Source: Acanthacorydalis orientalis (Eukaryota > Arthropoda > Insecta > Megaloptera > Corydalidae). From it: 64,000 bases of DNA. Both the position numbers and the translations under genes were made by a program. The stretch lies in assembly GCA_034766995.1 (NCBI GenBank), contig CM068322.1, positions 19,976,745 through 20,040,744 of the forward strand, in the 5' to 3' direction. Positions 47,610 to 63,070 of this stretch are shown here, in pieces (position 1 is the first letter of the stretch; the number at the start of each line of letters is the position of its first letter). The notes below the pieces were generated by a model. The model did no database searches. It had not been told where the DNA came from and was given only the letters and a program-made list of their open reading frames with translations.

Positions 47610-48101
47610 AGACGAAAGTTACTAGAACGTTGATAAAAGGTTACGAAAAATAGTAAACGTTATGAAATTAATTGAATAAACAGTATTATTTATTAATTAA
47701 ATTGTCTTTTTCATGATAAACAAAATGCGATACATACTTTATAATTACTTTATCTTGTTCATAATTTTAATATTTATAACATAATGAATAAGATGTAAAG
47801 AAAAGGACTTCATGTTGAGGATAAATAAGTAAAATATAAAATAACATTTTTTATAGACTTTATAAAATAAAGTACATTTTTAGACACTTAAAAAAATTAA
47901 ATATATCTCAGTACTTTTTCCAATTATTACATTTTTATCCATATTTTTTATTAATAGTTTTAAATATTGAATATATTTTTTTCTTTTCTGGACTCATTTT
48001 ATTCTAATTTTCTTTACTCATATATATATATATATATATATATATGTATAAATAATAATTGTTCCTGTATGGTTTATTACTATTTTTATTATACACACAC
48101 A

Positions 48102-48139
<38 letters not shown>

Positions 48140-48652
48140 AATGTGCGTATGCGTATAAAATAATAAAATTACATTAATATAGTTGACATAATATTTTCAT
48201 GGTAATCCTTGAAAATAATACAATTATAATGACAATATTTTTCTGGAGTTTAAATGGAGTACTAGTGAAATAATTTATCATATTATATGTAATTGGATTA
48301 AAACGAGTCTAGCATAAAATGTGTACAGTAGTAATGCAATTATAATGCAATTAATATATTAACAGATGTCTAGGTGTAATTAAATTTGAGTAAAGGTCAA
48401 GTTTAAAGAGTGAAATCATATGAAAAGTAACGTGCGGTATGAAAATTGCATACTTCCTCATTTTTTTGCATAACGAAATTATTGTTCCACATTATTCACA
48501 TAATTACACATATATATTTTATGCGGTGTTATAAAGTAATATGTTATTCATGCTGTATCAAGAAAAAAAAACGGAAAATATATGGCGTAATATACTTTGT
48601 CGCTTGGTTGTTACACTTTTATTATTAATTGGATATTATACATGCTATTTTA

Positions 48653-48684
<32 letters not shown>

Positions 48685-49201
48685 ATCGCAGGTTGAAAAA
48701 GTTTTCATAAAATTAAGATATACGAGTATCTAAGGAATATCAAGCTGGTATAAAATGTAGAACTTAAAATTTGATGATTAATTGTAATATGAAAGGCATA
48801 TAAAATTTTTAGTTTAATATAGCTCTTTTCTATTTTTCCCTTAAATTTAAAGAACTTGCTGATAAACTTAATTAGTAATGAAGTATATTGTTAGAAATCG
48901 AATATTAAAAGAAAGAAAAATACACTTAAAGAAAGTGAAATATGTGTTTTTATTGAAACTGATAGATCTCTCACTGAAATTTATAAAATATTAAAGTTGA
49001 TATAAAAATGTATTTATATATTTCTTTTATTTTTTGATAAAGTATGTTCTTTGATGTAAAAATATAAATATTTTTCATAAATAATAATTCCAAGAATCTA
49101 AGAAAGTATTTGTATCAGTCAGAAATATTTAGTAGGAAGAAAAATTTACGTTGGATAATTTTAAATGATGTCTCTCTTTCTCTCTCTCTCTATTTATATA
49201 T

Positions 49202-49241
<40 letters not shown>

Positions 49242-49540
49242 GCATATATATACATACATAGTTATGAGTGTGTATGTGTAAAATATATTTGTTATTTCCA
49301 TTTAAAAAATTAAAATTATGCACAGTTTAAAGCACTGATAAATTGAAGGCGTTTGTTTATAATAACATTTAGATGCAATTAAACACAAAAAGTATATTCA
49401 AAGAGCAGTACGCACGATTATATACGCTGAAATCACTGAGTCTAATTGTTCGGATGGATATGGTGGAAAAGTGAGGGAAACGGCCTTCACATCATATACC
49501 CGATAACAATGCATAATGTAATATCCACATGCTAACCAAG
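47610..49540. other. AT-rich non-coding DNA upstream of the Gly/Tyr-rich gene
   Basis: No gene recognised. TA arrays lie at about 48019-48044, 48104-48136 and 48652-48683, with a compound (CT)n(TA)n array at about 49170-49243. The last 150 bp before the TATA box are less AT-rich and probably belong to the promoter. Confidence 0.45.
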
Positions 49541-49551
49541 TTGACATTTCA

Positions 49552-49559
49552 TATAAAAG
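49552..49559 (+). promoter_or_regulatory. TATA box of the Gly/Tyr-rich protein gene
   Basis: TATAAAAG in a less AT-rich context, about 28 nt before AATCAACAC (about 49579), a plausible initiator. A GC-balanced stretch and a good splice donor follow, which favours a true core promoter over chance. Confidence 0.55.
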
Positions 49560-49579
49560 TGTGGGTGGCACACGCATAA

Positions 49580-49677
49580 TCAACACAGATTTTCTTCACT
49601 ATTTTACAAGTGCGGTTGAAACAGTGATTCTGAATTCTGTATTGATACAGTTTAAGGATTTTTGGTTTCTCGCAAAG
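49580..49677 (+). other. probable 5'UTR exon 1 of the Gly/Tyr-rich protein gene
   Basis: Transcription probably starts near 49580. The segment runs to the donor GCAAAG/GTAAAT at 49678. It has no start codon with a useful frame and so would be untranslated. The next supported acceptor on this strand is directly before the ATG at 54626, giving an intron of about 4.95 kb full of TA arrays. The pairing of the two exons is inferred. Confidence 0.42.
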
Positions 49678-50763
49678 GTAAATTTATATTTCACAATTAA
49701 TATTTAAGATAAATTGTTATTTTTTTTAAAAAAATAAAAATCGGTTAGAATTTTTACAAATACTGTTACTATGTAAAAGAAAATGGAAAAATAATGTATA
49801 TTTTTCAAATTTGTTTTTTATTTTTCTACTAAAAATTACTTCATATTAAATTTTTTAAAACCCTTAAATTTATAATTTTTTTTTAAATTTAATTATTTTA
49901 CAACTATATATTATTCTTTTAATCTGTCATTTATAAAAAAGATAAGTGTTATCAAACATTTAATTTTTTTCTTTAATTTGTGAAACATTTTTAAGACAGT
50001 CTTCAATCACACTATTAAGAATTAATAGAAGAATTTCAATCAGTAGTAGAAGTAAAAATTAACACTTTTAATTTAAATCAATGTTAAATATTTGTAAAAT
50101 ATATTGAAATTGTATAAATGTTTTAAAATTAAAAACAAATTCAAAAATCAACTCAACATTTACCATACTAAGAAAAGAAATAGTTAAATAAATAGGATAA
50201 CAATTTCAATGTTTATAATGATTTTAAAATTTAAATGTAAGAAAATATATTTTCATATATTTAAAATAATATTCTAAAATAAATTAACATATAATGTAAG
50301 AGTTAATCATTTGAAAAGGTTTTAATTGAAAAAAGATAACTGCACAGTTTTTTAATACAAAATTTAAAAATTCTAAAGTGATATACGCTTTTTTAAGATA
50401 CGATATTAAAGAAACAATATTTATAATTTATAAAAACTGACATATCGAAAAATTTGCTAAATATTTCAAATATGTGTTCAAAGAAAATTCAGATTACTTG
50501 AAAGCTAAAACAGTTTTTAATGTATTTTTTTGTACTATTGATTGATAAAAATATAATATCAGTTAAAAAGTTCGGAAGTTCATTTTGGGTTAAAATTGAA
50601 TGAGTAATATTTAAATTTTTTCTTTTAGAGTTTAGTATTTGAAAATACATTAATGTTACATTATATTATTATTATCAAGTTTGAAAATATATATCACAAA
50701 ATCTCAATAATGCCACGTTTCTTAAAAATAACATTTCATATATATATATATATAATATATATA

Positions 50764-50824
<61 letters not shown>

Positions 50825-51976
50825 ATAAAATATTTGAAATTGTTATTAAATTACGAGACTCATATTAGAAAACGTAACGGAAACAATTAAAATAAATAAC
50901 AGAATAGGTCAAGGAAGTATTTGAAACTTTTGGTAAGAAATATAATGAAAAGAAAAGAGTTGGAAGTAAACAAAAATAAATAATAGTTTTTTTTTTATAA
51001 AGAAAGATTTTTATACTCAGATATTATTTAAAGGAAATATCAATGTAGTTTTAGAAAATAGTTTTTGAGTTGATAATAAACATGAATATTATTAAACATT
51101 GAGGAAACTATTAAGATAGATAGTTTTCACTAATAGGCACAGTTTCAGTAAAGTACAGTATTATTAAAACCGTAATGTTCATTCAAAGTATTTTGAGCTA
51201 TATAGTTATATAAATGAAAATTGTTCCAGGAAATAAATCATAAAACTTTAACATGAAGTTTTTCGTGCAAAATATTTCGTACTAAGTTATAAAATTTACA
51301 ATTAAATCAAATGCTTTTTAATATGATAATACTTAACATTATATAAAATTAGATAGAAGACAAAGTTACAAAGTATTAAAATTTAATCTAATTTAAGAGG
51401 ATTACTTCGTTTTGATCATAACTAAGTGAATAATATATAAGACCATGAATCAATATTTGAATTTGAGCTAGAAGTTTGGTATATTTCTCATCGTTAAGGT
51501 ATCTTTTATATTAGAACTACAGAAAATATCTTAGTTTACAAAGTCAGATATTGAGAATGATAGGCGAGTTTATGGTTCAATTCAATTACAGAAGTGAAAT
51601 AATATTACATAAATTACAAAATTGTCTTTTATCAAAATTTATAATAATCGATTACAGTACATTTTATTACTTAATATTTAAGTTAAACATTTGAAATAAT
51701 ACACATTTTGATAAAAATTATGATGTGTTAATTTATTAGAAAAAGTATTAATATTAATGGAAAATAAATTTTTTAATGATATAAATAAAAACTATTAAAT
51801 AACTACTCTGTTTTGGGCTCCATCGAGTGTACTGTGAGTACTGAATACTGGTGGCTCATGAATCACATCGCTGAAAAATTCTAATAACTTCATGGATAAG
51901 AAAATTTTATTAAGTGTCAGCAATTTTTTTCGATTCCTCAACTATATACATATGTGTGTGCATGCATGTATGTATG

Positions 51977-52031
<55 letters not shown>

Positions 52032-52359
52032 AACTATTAAAGATCTCCCCAATTACCTTATTAAACATTCACTCATAAGCTGAATTCGCCCTTGATTTGG
52101 TAAATATATTATAATCAATATATTTATATTTTTAAAAGAAGTTTCATTTTTTTGATTACTTCCATTAAATAAGACATTATTTAGTTATTTGTTTCTATAA
52201 AAGAAATTATTCAATTATAACAAAATGTGTTTTTAAAGTATTTAGTTTTGTTATTAAAAGGAAATTTTAAAAAAGTAATATTTGTAATATGTACACAAAT
52301 TACATGTATGTGTGTGTATATATATATATAAGCAGACAAATTAAATTGGTGCCTTTTTT

Positions 52360-52740
52360 ATAGAAAATGAATGTTTATGGAAAAATGGAATATTTTTCAA
52401 TTCTCAAAATATACCCCATTTTATATAATTTTACTGATGAATCTTTTCTCGAAAAAATAATGGCGACTTTGAGTCGATGAAGTCGTAATGTATTTTTGAA
52501 CCTCTTCCACTATTTTTGTATTTTTGCATGTTTCGTGTGTCACAAAATCTTTCCTGATAGCTGATGAAATTACTAGCACGGCTTCGTTAGCATTTTTTCA
52601 AACTGAATTGTAAAAACTATGCAATGCCTAATTTGCTACTTTTAGGACACCATTATGTTTACTACTGTTTTGTGACTTTATGCTAACTGCTTGGCTAAAG
52701 TATATAGTGTTTTAAATGTCAAAGTTGGCACTTCATAATA
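52360..52740 (-). other. unassigned less AT-rich patch, possible old coding remnant
   Basis: The minus strand reads for about 60 codons without a stop near 52430-52600, with non-repetitive composition (for example VEEVQKYITTSSTQSRHYF). No hallmark residues of a known transposase are visible to me. It may be an old mobile element or an old exon. Confidence 0.2.
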
Positions 52741-52811
52741 TTAACAGGACGAGAAAATATTTTAAGACAGAGTTATGATTGATGCAATTTAAAGACAATT
52801 AATTTTTACAC

Positions 52812-52938
<127 letters not shown>

Positions 52939-53359
52939 TTTGTGTGTATATTATTTTAAAAAATAAAATCCCAGATATTTTATTTTCACTAATATCAACT
53001 AGCTAATGGTATAATTATGTAACTTATGGAAGATCATCATACCATGATGATCTTAGCAGAATTCCCATTGAGTATAATTTCCAACCAGAACAATTTTAAC
53101 ATTTCTGTTTTCAAAAGTCGTATTGTTTTTATTTACTTTTTTGAATTTTCGACATGAATCTCTCCTTCTCTCTGCATATTTATATATTTTTACAACATTT
53201 TAAAAGAGAATATTTCAAGTATGGTAGAAAGTACACGTTTGAAAACAGATGGTTGCTTTTTTAATCTATTTTGTTGGAATCTATTTAAATTTTAATTTTT
53301 ATACAATAGAAAATATTTGTTTAAGTAGAAAAGTTACTTTTAAATTTAAATATTTCATC

Positions 53360-53415
<56 letters not shown>

Positions 53416-54625
53416 CATGAGGATATATATATATATATGTATATATATAGAATTAGATACATGTATTTAACATAAATTTATTTTTACACTGTGTGTAAAT
53501 TTTATGAAATTAACTTTAAACTAACATTTAATGTAATTAATGACCATGAGCATTAAATTACTTTAAAATGTGTTAAAAGATATTTAAAACTTTATTAACA
53601 TGGTATTAGAATTTGCAGAAAGTTTTTACACATGTTTTATATTTCTATTCAAATTTACAGACACACACACACACACATATATATATATACATATATAAAC
53701 ATCTATGTGAATTTTGGACAAATAAAAAACATTCGTAAAACTCGAAATAAAAAAGGTTTAATATGTTGAAGGACTATGAATATTAGAGTTTAATTAGAAA
53801 AAGTGAAAAAGTAAGATACTGAAATATTCAAATTATAATGTTCCTGTAACCAGTAGTGAACTGTTAGTGGCTGCTTTTCATGCTAGAGATATATGTGTAT
53901 GTTGTGAAAGTGTATAAAAAAAGACTCGTATAATAATTAAATTTTTTATACTTCAATAAATTGTACACAAAACTTATTTAGCACGATTGATATGTTTGAA
54001 AATTACATCATAATTATTTTATTAAATGAATGTTATATTGCATGCAAAATAGAAAAGTAAGTAAACTTGATAAAATGCACGCTTGGTACACAGTGAGAAT
54101 CTCCATTGTTCTATAACTGGCTCAGGGTTGAGAGAAATGGAATAAGCTGAACGTTCATTGTATAAAGATACTACGTTAATTTATAAATTTAATTTGTTTA
54201 GCTCTGGTAATATCCGTTTGGTTCATGTTGTGATATACTTTTCTCTATTAATTCTCTTCTTATTAAATTTATTTTTTTTATTTACATGCATATTTTTTAA
54301 TATCCTACATATTAAAACACACAGTATTTGAAATGATAAAAAACTGTTTTTAATTAATTTGTTAGTCTTTTATTTTAATATATCTTAATCCAAATTAAAT
54401 GAAGTAAAAAAGAAGTGCATTTGAATGAAGATTTGTATTAATTTTTACAAACAAGAATACAATTACATTATTTAAAAATGCTGGTTATTTTCAATAATTA
54501 GTTATATTAGTAAGGGCATACATTTTTTTTAATTTTTATTATTTAAATTTTCTTTCATATTATATATATATATAATATTTTTTTATTTATGAATTGATAA
54601 TTTAAATTACATAATTCTTTTACAG

Positions 54626-54785
54626 ATGGCATGGAAAATTTTGGTACTAGTATGTTTAGTAGCAAGCATTGTCTATGGAGACCCAATACAAATCAATAAA
54701 GGAATTGATGTTAAACATATTGATTCACCTGAACCCTTAAATAAAAAAGAATCTGACGACTTGAAGACTTCTTCTAGTTATCGAG
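54626..54785 (+). CDS. Gly/Tyr-rich gene, first coding exon (signal peptide and linker)
   Basis: It starts directly at ATG after TTCTTTTACAG and ends TATCGAG before GTATTT. It encodes the signal peptide and an acidic/basic linker (PEPLNKKESDDLKTSSSY). Reading on past the donor meets a stop at 54806-54808. Confidence 0.83.
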
Positions 54786-54845
54786 GTATTTTTTTACAAT
54801 ATTTGTAATTACATGTTACTAATTTGTTATTATCTTTTTTTATTT

Positions 54846-54888
<43 letters not shown>

Positions 54889-55589
54889 TATGGTATATAT
54901 ACAATATATATGTATATTAAAAATAATAAATATGACTGATAATTATTTTAAATAATGATGTTTGAATAAATGAGCCGTGAATAATCAGAATAAAAAAATA
55001 TTTTACAGCGTACAATCTACTTGATGGATATGATAGATACGTTGATTATAATTATGACAGATATAATCCAAACAGTGATTATGGTTTGAGATATTACAGT
55101 CGGTCATATCCTTCATATAGCGGTTATGGTGGATATAGAGGAAGTCACGATAGATATGGTGATTATGATCGTTACGGTGGATCAGGAAGTTATGCTGGAT
55201 TGGGAGGATATGGTGGGTTAGGAGGATATGGTGCATTAAGAGGTTATGGAAAAGATTACGATGGATATGGTGGAAGTTATGGCGGTTCTGGAGGTTATCG
55301 AGGTCACGGAGGAAGTTATAGTGGATATGATGGATATGGAACACGAGGATATGATGGACATGGAGGACGAAGTGGATATGGTGGTTACGGAGGACATGGA
55401 GGATATGGAGGATATGGAGGAAATGGTGGTTGGAGATCATACGATGGATACAATACTTATTATGGAGGTAGTCGGTATCCGTCAGATAACACGTGGTATG
55501 GTTATTATGATACTCCCGGTTACGGAAATCGGTATGGTTATGGTTCCGGTTCTAGGTATGTCAGCGGATATAGAGGTTACACTAAATAA
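54626..55589 (+). CDS. secreted Gly/Tyr-rich cuticle-like protein
   Basis: Coding exons are 54626-54785 and 55009-55589, joined in phase 1 (TCGAG/GTATTT to TTTTACAG/CG), giving 246 residues. The signal peptide is MAWKILVLVCLVASIVYG, with likely cleavage before DPIQ. A charged linker (about residues 19-52) follows, then a Tyr/Asp segment (YNLLDGYDRYVDYNYDRY) and a long run of GGYGG, GGSGGY and YGGHGG units to the C-terminus (YVSGYRGYTK). There is no RR domain and no Cys in the repeats. Gly/Tyr-rich secreted proteins occur in insect cuticle and some silks and glues. Tyr can be cross-linked or sclerotised. The ATG is the first base after a splice acceptor. Cuticular matrix is my best guess from composition. 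Confidence 0.85.
54850..54893. repeat. (TA)n in the short coding intron
   Basis: TA-rich array of about 44 bp inside the 223-bp intron between the two coding exons. Confidence 0.88.
55009..55589 (+). CDS. Gly/Tyr-rich gene, second coding exon (repeat domain)
   Basis: Acceptor AATATTTTACAG ends at 55008 and the stop TAA is at 55587-55589. It encodes 193 residues, mostly Gly, Tyr, Ser, Arg and Asp in GYGG-type units. Open frames in the +1 and antisense directions (Met/Glu/Asp or His-rich) are shadows of the repeat. Confidence 0.88.
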
Positions 55590-55597
55590 AAAATAAA
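55585..55597 (+). terminator. poly(A) signals overlapping the stop codon
   Basis: AATAAA at 55585-55590 overlaps the TAA stop (55587-55589). A second AATAAA is at 55592-55597, followed by T-rich and A-rich sequence. This allows a very short 3'UTR. Other AATAAA matches are common in this AT-rich DNA. Confidence 0.45.
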
Positions 55598-55629
55598 AAG
55601 TATTTTTTTGTATAAAAAAAAAAATCATT

Positions 55630-59280
<3,651 letters not shown>

Positions 59281-59289
59281 ATTAAAAAT

Positions 59290-59700
59290 ATGCACTATAA
59301 ACTCGTTCTCAACGATAATTGCAGGAAAAAGCAACCAACATTGTCACAGCAATTATTTCCTTCACAATAAAATTACTATACAGTTACCGAAGTTGTTATA
59401 ATTATCAACAAAACGACGACCAGAACTGTAATAATACTTATCACAAAGCTTTAACTATAACAAACAGCTTCGGAAGAAAAGGGAAGAGTGATTTTGAGCA
59501 CTTTCAATAGTAGAACCTTATCAATGTTGTATACGACACAGAATGCAATAATCGTTGTCAATATGCCGACAACGGATACAATAACATCAATAGTACTACA
59601 AACGTAACTGGAGTCGGTCATCAACCCAACCGAAATCAATGAGCAGAATACAGGACATATTGACGATGGCATCCACCGCCCTACTACACTTAAATAACTC
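59290..59700. other. less AT-rich stretch of unknown origin
   Basis: Base composition shifts sharply (many AAC, ACA and CGA words). Fragments of open frame appear in all three + strand frames (for example YNYQQNDDQNCNNTYH at 59398-59445, GVGHQPNRNQ near 59610), as expected for a decayed coding region. No family is recognised. It could be a dead exon, a gene relic or part of a retroelement. Confidence 0.3.
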
Positions 59701-59919
59701 TGTCAAAAACACCTCTAAAATAATGAATAATTTATATATTAACAGAGAATGTCGAATTCAGCACTATTTATATGAAATTTATGGAAATTTCCTAAAAGCG
59801 TTTCCAGATAAAATCGCGTCTTTAATTATTTATGACAAAATTTATTTTAAATTAATAATATTCTTTCATTGTAATGAACTCAATGAATTTAATGTACGTA
59901 TATCGTGCTTGATATAGCA

Positions 59920-62900
59920 AGACAATTATTCAGTGTAATTTTAAATTTGTTTCTTTCATTACGTCCACACCTCATGTTTATACATGAAAAAACTTTTATT
60001 ATTAATTAAGAAATTCAATAATTAAATTTAGGAGGTTTGTTTTAAATTCAGTTTAGATTTATTTAAAACTAAATAGTATTCAATTTTAGATGAAATGTAT
60101 TTTTAGCGAGCAAAAGATTAAAGTTGAAAAAATTGAAATGTACTTTAATATTTACATTTTTAGTATGCAAAATGTATAAGTTTTAATTAAAATTTTTTTA
60201 CTTTTAATTTAAAAAAGCATTAAATATTATTAGAAAATATACCGTGTTACCCATAAAAATCTGCTTTAAATTTGCCTACACATTTTGAGACGTAAAAAGG
60301 AAAAAAATATTTTTTGTTTATATTTTTATTAATATGTATACTTATTGCACTTTGAAACAGAAAATCTCATTGAATATTTATTGCAAGTTTATTTAATATT
60401 CTGCATTTCTCTAGTGAATTGTTAAGTTTCGAAATCAAACAACAAAAGCTATCTAACGAAAAATTAATAAAAAAGGTTTTTAATATGAGACAAGAGTAAA
60501 ACATCTTTATTTATTTAATTAACTATCGATTACTATAGCTTATAAATCACTTCTTTGTTTGATTTCCAACCTTAGATTTATAAACAGATTTACAAAACAT
60601 TCTTTTAGAATATCTCTAAGGTTTATTATAAAATAAAAATTTTTCGATTCTCTTCAAAAACCATAATTATATTTTTAGTTAATGAATTTTATTCGTAGCT
60701 GGTTCTTAAAAAAATACAGATTTTTGAATATTTACCATTTTATTACAGAAAATGAATTAATGTACGAGTTTAAATAACATTGAACGACTGTACGAGCGAA
60801 ATAGTAATTGTAACGGTATAAATTTCGTTTGGATTATATTGTTCGAAAGATGCAAAGATTTAATGAGTTTGTCAGACAAGTAAATACAAGGTTTAGTTTT
60901 CAGTTTATGCTTACTTGCCACGAGCTGCCTTTATATTATCCTATTTATTAAGATAATTCTCGTACAATAGAGTATTATTATTCTACGTATAATTGCATTA
61001 AAAAGAGTTATGTGAATGAATATATACTATACATTATAAGAGATATATACGTATGTACGTATAATATGTACACTTAGATATATTTGAATGGAAATATATA
61101 TACAGTACTTAAATGTTAGAAGTATGGTACATTGAATAAGATATTTTTAGAAATAACAATTTTCTTGATTTAATCATTATAAACCTATTTATACACTTAA
61201 TTCTTTGTTTAATAATAACTATTATTATTTTATAACAAGTTATTTACTTCTATTTAGAGCTGAATTGAAGATTATTAGCTACTTTTATGAATCTGTTCTG
61301 ATATTTAAACCAGTAATTATTTATGTTTGTTTTTTCTTTATTTTTGTACAGAAATAGCAAAAATTATTATAACACTTTTTTTGATGCAATTTATAAGATA
61401 TAAGTACATATATTCCTGAAAAAATTAAAAACTTGTAAATTTTTAAAACTTAAAATGAAACAGAAGATTTTATCTCTAAAAGCAAAAAATGAAAATTTTG
61501 AACACTTTCATGTAACAAAGGTTCTTTATAGAGGTTTTGAATGTCTAGATTTTCTGTACCTTACCATTTTTAGATTAAGAAATTCGTCCTTGAAATGCAC
61601 AATAATCAATCATCAAAAATAATCAATATTTCTTGTGCATTTCATCTGAAAAAATGTGGTTTGGGACATGAGAAAATAATTCAATTGTGACAATTCTGCT
61701 AGATTAATCACATTTATTTCTATTAAGTTGGTATGAAAATAATTGCGTTTTTTGTTATGAATTTGAATGTCATAAATCGTAATTAATTTTCTACCAAACT
61801 AATGTATGTGTTAAAATTGAAATGCTATTTACGAGATTACAGCTGTATCTACTTTATGAAAGTATCATTCATTTGTTGACAATAATTTCTTTCCAAACAA
61901 TATGAAAGACACAATTCCTTCTAAGAGTATTAAATTGTCTATTTAAAGGTTTTACTGCCCTTGTTGAGAACACTACACTAGATTAAGCAGTCGGCTATTG
62001 AGATAAATACCTTATTGATCTATTCAGTAGAGAGAGAGAGAGAGAGAGTACATCAAAAGATAACCTGAAGATGACTCAAGAGGCAAAAGTAGTCGTAGCA
62101 GATTATAATTCAAGTGACTCATCTAGACCAAGAGAAATAGATCAATACTCTCAGTGAGATCACAGACATTTATAATAAGACAATTATAATTTTTCCAAAC
62201 AATTCATAAACATCTTTATATTTTTTATATTAACATGTTAACATTTTCTAAAACTTTTCTAGAATATGAGTTGAGAAAGTACTGTTAATTTAATATACGT
62301 ATGCAAGCTTGTTATTGTAAAATATTGATTATAAAAGTGAAAAATTAAGAAAAAACAATATATATGAAAATTTCAATTTAAAAATATGTATAAAATATTT
62401 TGAGTACGAACCTGATTTTTCCTATTAAAGATCAATATTATTTCATTCAAACACAAAAAATCACAAACTGTTATAATCAGTCCTTACGTAATTGATTTAA
62501 TTCTAGAGTAAAAAATTGTTAAATGTATCTCACACCTTTAATATAACGCACAGTAATAAAACCTTTATTCAAAAATAAAATATTTACAGAGAGAGTACGA
62601 GTAATACGTCTTATCTTCAAAAATCCCGAACAAACACTAATAAATAAATAGGTTTTATACTGTTGTAGAATGACTGTACTATATTATGTAATAAAACATC
62701 ATTTCTTGGATTCTCCGTAGGATTAATTTATAGTTTATTTCTGTTCTGTAATACTTTCTATGTATTTATTGTCTTTGTCAAGTTTTGAACATTTTAAAAA
62801 CGTTTAATATCAACGTTTGTTTCAAAGAGATACATTTTTATATAAGTATGTGCGTGTATTAAATATAGAAGTATGCGGTTTTCGTTTCAGTACATTAAAG

Positions 62901-63027
62901 TTTTTTTTACCATTTCGGTTGTTTTAAAGAAATATTATTCTTTTTGTATGTAAAATAGTGACCACAAATTGACTTTCAAGTTGAAATTTTTTGTTTGAAG
63001 GTACAGTTGTGTGTTGTATAAAAAGTA

Positions 63028-63030
<3 letters not shown>
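59920..63030. other. AT-rich non-coding DNA
   Basis: No gene recognised. A (GA)n tract lies at 62029-62049, just before a 28-codon frame (62071-62157) with an ordinary mix of residues (VVVADYNSSDSSRPREID). It is too short to call. Confidence 0.4.
62029..62049. repeat. (GA)n microsatellite
   Basis: AG array of about 21 bp in non-coding DNA. Confidence 0.9.

Positions 63031-63070
<40 letters not shown>

Noticed and set aside
49398..49586. A 62-codon minus-strand frame over the Gly/Tyr gene promoter
   Set aside because: It has chance length, and it overlaps a well-spaced TATA box and initiator on the + strand.
55003..55440. A His/Asn/Ile-rich minus-strand frame and a Met/Glu-rich + frame over the Gly/Tyr-rich exon
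   Set aside because: Both are shadows of GGN-TAY repeats. The true frame has a signal peptide and spliced continuity.
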